Positions 42,901 to 53,857 of a stretch of 64,000 bases of DNA are shown here, in pieces. The notes under the pieces were generated by a model, which saw only the letters and a list, made by a program, of their open reading frames with translations, had not been told where the DNA came from and did not search any database. This DNA is from Glandiceps talaboti (taxonomy: Eukaryota; Hemichordata; Enteropneusta; Spengelidae), in NCBI RefSeq assembly GCF_964340395.1, contig NC_135557.1, positions 23,367,225 to 23,431,224 on the forward strand, given 5' to 3'. How positions within the stretch are numbered: position 1 is the first letter of the stretch; every line of letters begins with the position of its first letter. A program made the translations under genes and the position numbers.

Positions 42901-45900
42901 TGTAAGTATTACTGTTGATATTTGAGTTCAAGTGCAAGTTGTACACAAGGAAATTTTAACGAAATTCAATGTAATTTCTTGAAGATAGCATAACACATTA
43001 TTATCGACAAGATTAACTTGTTAATGAGTGTTTTTAGACCTCGTGATATTACTGAGACTTACTTACATAACGTTATCTAACTACCGTCTCTTTTGCCTCC
43101 ATGTTATTATCAATTTCCTTGTATTATATTTGATTATAACAGGTTATTAGTTCAACAGTTACAGCGAAGCGAGTCACAAACACAATTTGGCATCACCAGG
43201 CAGACAATCAAAAAGTAACAGTGATCATAATACACATGGTGAAATTTTTAAGCATGTAACTTTGCAGTAACTCTTTCCAAGATATACGATGTCAGTCTTA
43301 CCGTAGGCTTGAAGCCTTCTTTATCTTCACTGCTGTAACATTGTAAAATGTTTACTTACATTTGTTAGCAAGGAGTGCTCATGATGCTATGGAACTCCAC
43401 AAAAGTCAATACATTATATGTAAAAACTGTCACCGGAATGTGTACATTTAACAGAAAAACAAATAAAGGTAATGACAGATGATGCTGTTTGTCGGCGGTT
43501 TCTTACCATTACAAGTAAGTCTAAGTGTGTTCATACTGCTAATACCATTCTGTTGTTAAATTCTAGATCATCCAGTCATCAGCATCGACGATGAAAGCAA
43601 TGGTAAAGTGATAGAAGGCGACTCCTACACAGCTGAATGTATAGTAGATGCTAACCCACCTGCAGACGTGTATTGGTTGTATCCATCCAACGTTAATGTT
43701 ACTGTAGAAGATACGTCTTTAGAAATTGACAATGCTGACAGACACCATGCAGTCAACTATACATGTGTAGCTAATAATACACTATTTAATAATGACACTG
43801 CTGTGAATGAACTTACCATGGCATTAGACGTTCAATGTAAGTAAAATTTCATTCTAATTATAAAATGATTACCGGTACTAAATTGTCATTGGCTGTTAAT
43901 AGCTATGTATGGCATACTTAAGTTATTTGTGCTTATTTACATATTAATTTAGCGAATCAGGTCAGTAGAAATATTTGAATCAAGGCTTGGGCATGTCACA
44001 CTGAAAAGGAAATATATAGTGTCTTAATCAATTAACTCTTCATGTATAATGTATATATCTATTCCTTCCATAGTCGGTCCAACGGTAACCATAGGAGACA
44101 ATAGTAATGAGGGATATCTAATTGAAGGAGACTGGTATGTCGCTAATTGTTCTGTTGATGCAAATCCTGAGGCTACTATCGAGTGGTTGTTTAACGATGA
44201 AGTAATCCATATTGGACCTGAGTTGGAGATTCTGACCACCAAAGATGACAGCGGAGACTATACATGTGAAGCTTCTACCAAATTTTGGAATGATGATGAG
44301 GAATGTGATAGTGATGTTACAAGTCTTGATGTGCAGTGTAAGTTACATATAAGGTAGACAAAATGCTTTGTGACTGACATGGGTTACTTATAATGTAATT
44401 TGCCGACTACCATCGTACAAATATGGACCACATAAATGTATATGCCAAATCTGATAGACGTACAAGTACTTGTTTCTTGCCAAGCTTTCATTAATTAGGC
44501 GCAAGCCCTTTGTCGAAATCTATAAACAATTTGACCCTTTTGTTCCCATATGCTATGACAGTGTCTTTTAATATATGAAATAATAAGTTCATAGTAATAT
44601 CAATATATAAATTAATGTTGTATTAATAAGTCGTAAGGAAAGGTTATTATTGTGTAATCACCCTTACATTAGAGAAAGAACAGTGAGACAGATCATACTA
44701 TTTTACACTTTTTTTTTTCAAATTCAGATAAACCAAGAGTAACAATAGACGATGAGAGTAACGGGAGAGTTATTGAAGGCAAGGACTTCGAGGCTGATTG
44801 CATCGCTGACGCGAATCCTGATGCTGATATCCGATGGGTGTACGATGGAGAGATATATGAAGAAGCAAAACTAACTATCGAAGATGCTTCAAGGGATGAT
44901 GCTAAACTTTACTCATGTGAAGCACTTAATACATTTTGGAATGAAGATGAAGGCTATGATAATATAACCTTATATTTAGATGTGCAATGTAAGTAGGCTT
45001 TAACGTTATGTGTAAAACCATCGTTGAAGTACTAAGATACATAATACAAACTCTCAAACTTTTGATTGAGAAACCCATATATGTTGAACAAATCACTTGT
45101 AAACTCGAAGTGTAAACAAGACGATTTCAATATATATGAATCCAGGAGTCAAAGTACTTGTCGGTTATAGACATCGAACTATTCACCTCCTATGACAATG
45201 TATTGTTGATTTGAATACATGCAAAACATGTGACGATTACACTAGTGAACCAGCATTCCGAAGAGTATTTGACTAGAAACGTTACATGAATATGAGCCAT
45301 CGAGTTTCTTTGCTCGATCGGTGCAAACTATATTGTGAGGGATTGTCATGAAACGGGTGAGCGATGGCGATATCTCAGAGATCACCCTAAACAGATGCTG
45401 AAGTAAACCAGTTCTGGTCTGTAATAAAACTCAAGTGGATTTATTTTTAACACATGTTATATATAATTGCAATTTTCTCTGGAATTCAAGAACAAAGTGT
45501 TGACCCTTTCAATTCATCAACTTTTGATTCTTATCATGGTTATTGGCATTTTTGAGTATCAAAATAACGTCTCCTTAAAACATGTAATTTCTGACTAAGT
45601 GTGTTGAAATTAATTTCATAAATAAACAGAGTTGCTGTGAGATTTCTTGCATCGGGCCACCCACCATACTTCATTGGTGTGATCTTATATAAATATAGCA
45701 CTGATTATCGGTCTGGCCATTGTACTTTTACATGTACAGATAATCCGAATGTCACTATCCACGATACTAGCGATGGAAAAGTTATTGAAGGTTACCAGTA
45801 TACAGCCAACTGTTCTGTTGATGCCAATCCTGAAGCTACGATTCAGTGGTTATATGATGGAGAAGTTTATATTGACGGAGAAATTTTGATTATTGACAAC

Positions 45901-48900
45901 GCCGACCGAGTGGATACTGGTGGATATACATGTGAGGCTTATAATACATTCTGGGATGAAGACACTGGATGTAATGAAGAAACTATATTCATAGATGTAC
46001 AATGTAAGTAATTATATGACAATGATCTCTTGTTCACGTAATTTGGACGTGGTTACAATACTATGTCAATAGTCCCAATACCACATGACGTCAGTACTTC
46101 AACGGGTCTAAAATGCTCACGATGTTATCTGTATATGTGGACCTATACTTACGTGAAAATTAAACATAACAGCATACATGTACTACGACTATAACCCATA
46201 CTGGCTCTACTATTTCGATTATGTGACCAAAACATACATGTTTTCTTTTCTAATGCTAATTTCTGTATCACAATGATTCATGCTATTATGTGATTATCCT
46301 TATGTAGAGTTGCCACCAATTATACACCTTCTAGATATCTAAAATTGACAGTATTCAGTGGGTGTAGTTTGGAACCATTACAATCCAATTGAATAAAATG
46401 GACCAAGTCCCCTCGGGAAGCTTAGGTGTAGAATGGACAGTCTTGTGACTTTTTGTAGTTGTATATAAAATATTTCATATCTAACACGATACTGTGTGAG
46501 ATTACTATAATAATCATTGATCTATGCCACAGATAATCCAAATGTATCAATACACGATACAAACAATGGTAAAGTAATTGAAGGTGACAAGTACATTGCT
46601 GACTGTACCGTGGATGCTAACCCTGAAGCGTCTATCCTTTGGTTGTATAATGGTGAAATTATTAGTGAAGAAAGTGAATTAGAAATTGATGACATAGAAA
46701 GAGAACAAGCTGGGAACTATACGTGTGAAGCATATAATATATTTTGGAATGGAGAAGAAGGATATGATAATTCTACTACGTATTTAGATGTACAATGTAA
46801 GTTGAGATATTCTGATAAATGCTTTACAACTACATGATTGTATAAAAACAAAACCTTAGGTTTCGATATAGTGGCACATTCCCAAGTTCATATTAGAATT
46901 CATGTGATTGTGTGTCTAAAACTTACATCAGAATTGTATTCAAACTTTCCGGAATGAACACATTTATGATGAGTCGAGCAAGAAAATCACATGATTTGGC
47001 AGGTTCCACAGAACACATATAATAAAACCCAATCATGTTATCATTCGTATATCTGTATATGCCAGTGATGGGCACAATTGCTGCAAATTTGAATAATTGT
47101 ATACCATTCTCCATATTTGTCATATTTACGTCTGTAGATAATCCAGTTATCACCATTCATGACAGTAGTAATGGTAGAGTAATTGAAGGTTGCCAATATG
47201 CAGCCTATTGTTCTGTCGATGCTAATCCTGAAGCTACGATTCAGTGGTTATACGATGGAGAGGTTTATAGTGAAGGGGAAATGTTGATTATAGAGAATAC
47301 TAGCCGAGCAGATTCTGGTCTATATACGTGTGAGGCTACCAATACATTCTGGGATGAAAACAAAGGATGTAGTGAAGAAACGATATACGTAGATATACAA
47401 TGTAAGTACATTTATATTTCAATTATTTTTTTTAATGACGTCCATTGGTCGTGAATAAAATGTGTCATTGTGTTATTTTGTACTTTGTCTTTGATACACT
47501 ACACTGCCATTAGCTTCGGTCAATAGACATATTACTACATGATTCAATGCTGACACGGTTCGAAATTCTTACGAACAGTACTAGTTGAATGCATATATAC
47601 AAAATGTACCTGTATGACAATTACAGATTACAACACACCACACCACAACTACACCAGTAATAACACTAATATTCGGAGTATGTCAAAATCATTTATGGTA
47701 TTTATATATATTATTTGGTTGATTTATCAACATATATATCATAGCTATCTAAAAGTTACAATATTCAATAAATTTAGCTTCAAACCATTCAAAGCCAATT
47801 GATAGAATACGTACAGTCCCCTCCAAAAGGTTAGGTTTGGAATGAATTGATTTGTAATTTTTCTGTAGTTGTATATGAAATTATAAGATATAACATTGCA
47901 TATTTGATCTAAATCACGTCACAGATAATCCAAATGTATCAATACACGATACAAGCAATGGTAAAGTAATTGAAGGTGACAAGTACATTGCTGACTGTAC
48001 CGTGGATGCTAACCCTGAAGCGTCTATCCATTGGTTGTATAATGGTGAGATTATTAGTGAAGAAAGTGAATTAGAAATTGATGACATAGAAAGAGAACAA
48101 GCTGGAAACTACACGTGTGAAGCATACAATATATTTTGGAATGGAGAAGAAGGATATGGTAATTCTACAACGTATTTAGATGTACAATGTAAGTTGAGAT
48201 ATTCTGATAAATGCTTTACACCTACATGTATAAAAACAAAACCTTAGGTTTCGATAGAGTGGCACACTCCCTGGTTCATATTAGAATTCATGTGATTGTG
48301 TGTCTAAAACTTACATCAGAATTGTATTCAAACTTTCCGGAATGAACACATTTATGATGAGTCGAGCAAGAAAATCACATGATTTGGCAGGTTCCACAGA
48401 GCACATATAATAAAACCCAATCATGTTATCATTCGTATATCTGTATATGCCAGTGATGGGCACAATTGCTGCAAATTTGAATAATTGTATACCATTCTTC
48501 ATATTTGTCATATTTACGTCTGTAGATAATCCAGTTATCACCATTCATGACAGTAGTAATGGTAGAGTAATTGAAGGTTGCCAATATGCAGCCTATTGTT
48601 CTGTCGATGCTAATCCTGAAGCTACGATTCAGTGGTTATACGATGGAGAGGTTTATAGTGAAGGGGAAATGTTGATTATAGAGAATACTAGCCGAGCAGA
48701 TTCTGGTCTATATACGTGTGAGGCTACCAATACATTCTGGGATGAAAACAAAGGATGTAGTGAAGAAACGATATACGTAGATATACAATGTAAGTACATT
48801 TATATTTAAATTATTTTTTTTTAATGACGTCCATTGGTCGTGAATAAAATGTGTCATTGTATTATTTTGTACTTTGTCTTTGATACACTACACTGCCATT

Positions 48901-49886
48901 ATCTTCGGTCAATAGACATATTACTACATGATTCAATGCTGCCACGGTTCGAAATTCTTAAGAAGAGTTGAATGCATATATACCTGTATGACAATTACAG
49001 ATTACAACACACCACACCATAACTACACCAGTAATAACACTAATATTCGGAGTATGTCAAAATCATTTATGGTATTTATATATATTATTTGGTTGATTTA
49101 TCAACATATATATCATAGCTATCTAAAAGTTACAATATTCAATAACTTTAGCTTCAGACCATTCAAAGCCAATTAATAGAATACGTACAGTCCCCTCCAA
49201 AAGGTTAGGTTTGGAATGAATTGATTTGTAAATTTTCTGTAGTTGTAAATGAAATTATAAGATATAACATTGAATTGTATACAATTAACTTTATTAATTT
49301 ATTTTTTAACTTAATTAACTAATATTTGATCTATCTAAATCACGTCACAGATAATCCAAATATATCAATACACGATACAAGCAATGGTAAAGTAATTGAA
49401 GGTGACAAGTACATTGCTGACTGTACCGTGGATGCTAACCCTGAAGCGTCTAGCCATTGGTTGTATAATGGTGAGATTATTAGTGAAGAAAGTGAATTAG
49501 AAATTGATGACATAGAAAGAGAACAAGCTGGGAACTATACGTGTGAAGCATATAATATATTTTGGAATGGAGAAGAAGGATATGATAATTCTACTACGTA
49601 TTTAGATGTACAATGTAAGTATGTATGTATGTATGTATGTATATATGTATGTATGCATGTATGTATGTATGTATGTATGTATGTATGTATGTATGTATGC
49701 ATGTGCGTGAGTGTATATGCGTGTATTTATGTGTGTGTATTCCTATTACATGCCAGTGACAGTGGGTATTTGTCTACGCTTTTCACACAAAAGAACATAA
49801 TAAGGTGTGTGTGTGTGTGTGTGTGTTTCCTATTGCATGCCAGTCACAGTGGATATTTGTCTATGTTTTCCATACAAAAGAACATA

Positions 49887-49933
<47 letters not shown>

Positions 49934-50830
49934 AGTGTGTGCGTGTGCCTAGTTATATGTAAGTAGTTATGTGGCTTATAACGTTAACGAAACAGTTATA
50001 TATATTAATCCAGTTACATTTGCAGGCTTTTAACTGACATGTAATCTGATTACAGACCCACCCTCTGTCGATGTTTCTACTACATATGATGTATTAAAGG
50101 AAGGAGAGGACACTACCTTGTATTGCTATGTAAGAGATGGAAACCCAATAGATGTTACTTATACCTGGCATCTCACTGATCAAACTGAGGTCAACAACCA
50201 TTTAGTTAATCTGTATGACGTCACAAGACAATTACATGGCCATCAGGAATGCATAGCTACCAATGTGTATTATGACGGGCGTGAGGGAACCGGAAGTAAT
50301 TCAACATTTCTAGATGTACAATGTGAGTCATACATAGTCGCCATAGTTACTATATGGCCAATTCGATTTGTTGTTTATTTTGCAATTATCACTTCTTCCT
50401 TTAGATGTATAAACAATATTTGAATACCTTTTATTTCAACAACAGTGCCAACCTCTTTACTTAAGTTCGTCATTTTGAATTAAACTCAACTTTCATTCGA
50501 TGTTTGAAGTTGAACTTATTCATTAATATAGATTCACCTGAGGTGGACAACAGCACAGTAAGGTGTAAAGAAGGAGAAATTGTGACGTTAAATTGCGAAG
50601 TGGCTTCAAATCCTGAACCGAGTATATACGAATGGACAAAGGATAACGACCCTTTATCGAATGATCAATCTTTAATAATCAATAATCCAGGCCAAGGTGA
50701 TACTGGTGATTATCTCTGTACAGCTGGAAATATATTCTATGACAACACAACTGGTATTGGTCGTGGTGTTACGGAACTAACTGTTGAATGTAGGTTGTTA
50801 GTTTAAGTTAGAAACAGTTCGTCTCTGTTC

Positions 50831-50863
<33 letters not shown>

Positions 50864-50905
50864 ATAAATTATGTATGTACGAAATTACGTATGTGTATTT
50901 ATGCA

Positions 50906-50936
<31 letters not shown>

Positions 50937-52556
50937 TGTATGTATGTATGAACGAATGTATGTATGTATGTATGTATGTATGTATGTATGTATGTATGTC
51001 TCTGTCTGTCTGTTTGTCTGCCTGCCTGTCTGTCTATCTGTGTCTTTGTCTGACTTTGAGTCTTGAGAATTTCTACCTTTCAGTTGCTGAATTTCGTCTT
51101 TCTAATATTTGCTCCATGTCACAATCATTCACAATAATTTATTTGTCGAGTTTCACTACACATTAAATAAGTTTACATAAATGATAACTTCATTTTTATT
51201 TTCATTTTCAATATTTTCACTAGATTTATCAACGATTGAAATGACAGTCTATCCAAGTAATGTCGTCTTCGAAGGAGACAGTGTCAATATTGACTGCATT
51301 GCTCAATATGGAGAGCCAATGCCGTATAAGATGACACTGTTATTCGATGATATTGTTATTAGCGAGGTTGATGGCTCCGAGTTGAAATACGAGATTGCCG
51401 ATATAAATCGTTCGGAAAGTGGTACATATCACTGCCAAGCAGTGACATTATTTTATGATGATACTGAAGGTTATTCATTTGATGAAATAGACATTGTAGT
51501 GCAGTGTGAGTATATTCTGAAAGTCAGTCACTTGTATACACTTAAATAAAGATAGTCTAACATTAGTCTTTCAAGGCTATTCGACATTTTATAGTTCTCT
51601 CTCCACATTTTGGTATACAACGTTTTGATATGTTCTCTATTCTTGTGACTGTCTACCAAACGACATAGTTAACAAGAAATGAATATGTATATGTAAACTA
51701 TTCCCCTCAATATGGTGTAATCTTTAATTGATAAGTTCAAACAGAAAAAAACATTAACTTCCAACATATACTTGGTGGGACATGTGACCACACATGACAT
51801 TCTGTATGTTTACAAAATATTCATACTTACTATAGTCGTCGTCTTTAACCCAGACAACGAACATGACCTACAGCCTTTTTTGTGGCGGGATTTACGTAAT
51901 CAAGTTCACAGTTGCAATCTCTACATCTATAAATCTAGATTTATTGTCATACATACAATTCCAATCTTTCGCATTTCAACCTAGACTGTAAACAGTCACG
52001 ATGCATTCAAATTGTATGCATTCAGTTAAGTTTAACATCATGGTATTTTACTGGTTTTAACAGATCATGCAAGCATCGTGGATGACCCGGGAGATGGAGA
52101 TGAAATTCATACAGAGATTGGAGGACAAGTAACAATGAATTGCTCAGTGGATGCTGTACCACTAGCTGACATTCAATGGTTTGACAATTCCAACGATACG
52201 ATTACCAATTGTGATGATGTTAACAAATGTATTACATCACACGAGCCAGTGGAGACGATAGTGTCGAGTACCTTGACTGTGACTGTTGTTGACGATTCGT
52301 ATTATGGATTCTACACATGTAAGGCAGAAAATGTGATAATTGTTATGTCAGCTGTGTATCGCAGTTTTGAGATAGTACGAATACCAGGTAAACACACAAC
52401 AAGCTACATCATTTTCTCTGATATTTCCGCTTTGTCATTTCTTTCTATACTCATGGATATTATTCCATTCTGTTTCTTTGTGCCTAAAAACCATCTTATG
52501 TCTCAGTCTGCCTGCCTGCCTGACTGTCTGTCTGTCTGTCTGTCTGTCTGTGTGTG

Positions 52557-52595
<39 letters not shown>

Positions 52596-53351
52596 ATGTC
52601 TGTCTGTATGTATGTATGTATGTATGTATGTATGTATGCATGTATGTGTGTATGTATGTATGTCTGTCTGTCTGCCTGCATGAATGTGTGTGTCTGTCTA
52701 TATATCTACCTGTCAGTCTGTCTGTCTGTCTGTCTGTCTGTCTGTATTGTCTTGACCCCGGATTGGACTCTTGTTCTATCTCCCCCACCTCCGCTCACCA
52801 ATTCAAATGTATTTTTTTCCTAGGAGACCCGGATGATGTCGATGCTACAGCCGTAGGTGTAACAATTGCTATTGTGCTAGTGATTATCGCTGTCATTATC
52901 TTGGTGGTCATATTTATCTATCGTCAAAAACAGAAACAACATCAAGACGTTTTCAAAGTGAATACAGGTAAGCCATGCGAACAGTGAAACATTGTTCATT
53001 ACTACATGTAAACAATGGAAAATGTCACGTTAACGTTGCCAAGGTTTTCTATATTTGTAAGTCTTATTTTCCGTTTCTATATCGCTGTCATGTTGAGTAT
53101 GTTTATGAACCAGGGAATTTGAAGTATAAATCACAATTAACATTGCCATTGCAATGTAATGGTCAAAACCACGATCGTTTGGTTGATTTTATATCAAGAT
53201 ATATAAGGTTTCTTTTGCCTGTTTTTTTATTCACAGATAATAAAGAAGGAAGGTATGTAATGAAGAAATAAAGATACTTTTCTATAAATCGAGTCTGAAA
53301 ATTTGATTTGGAGAGCTATGTAGTTCATCATGTTACATAAGTGTTTCCATA

Positions 53352-53382
<31 letters not shown>

Positions 53383-53699
53383 GTATGTCTGTCTGTCTGT
53401 CTGTCTGTCTGTATGTATGTATGTATGTATGTATGTATGTATGTATGTCTGTATTCTTCGTTGATACCTGAGTGTACCCAACTTACCTTCTATGTGTCTC
53501 TGTCTGTATATTCATACGCGTGATACATGTCTGTCTGCATAGACATTGGTGTATGGATATTTCTGTCTCACTGCATGGTTCCTGTTTTCTGTTCCATTAT
53601 CTGTTGGTACTATTAACTATATATCGTTACAGTGACTGTTTTACTTTGTTCTTTCTTTCTTTACATTGAATTTAATGTATAATTTATGTATTTTTCATC

Positions 53700-53745
<46 letters not shown>

Positions 53746-53758
53746 GTCTCTCTCTGTC

Positions 53759-53857
<99 letters not shown>

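Larger units (their letters stand above)
46340..49614 (+). repeat. Tandem duplication of a two-exon unit inside gene B
   Basis: Unit of about 1.39-1.43 kb (delta exon, intron, gamma exon, intron). Exon 14/16/18 starts lie 1,392 and 1,426 bases apart; exon 15/17 starts are 1,388 apart. Introns match almost base for base (for example 46,923-47,137 with 48,311-48,525, and 47,600-47,900 with 48,985-49,260). The third unit stops after its delta exon. Confidence 0.95.
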
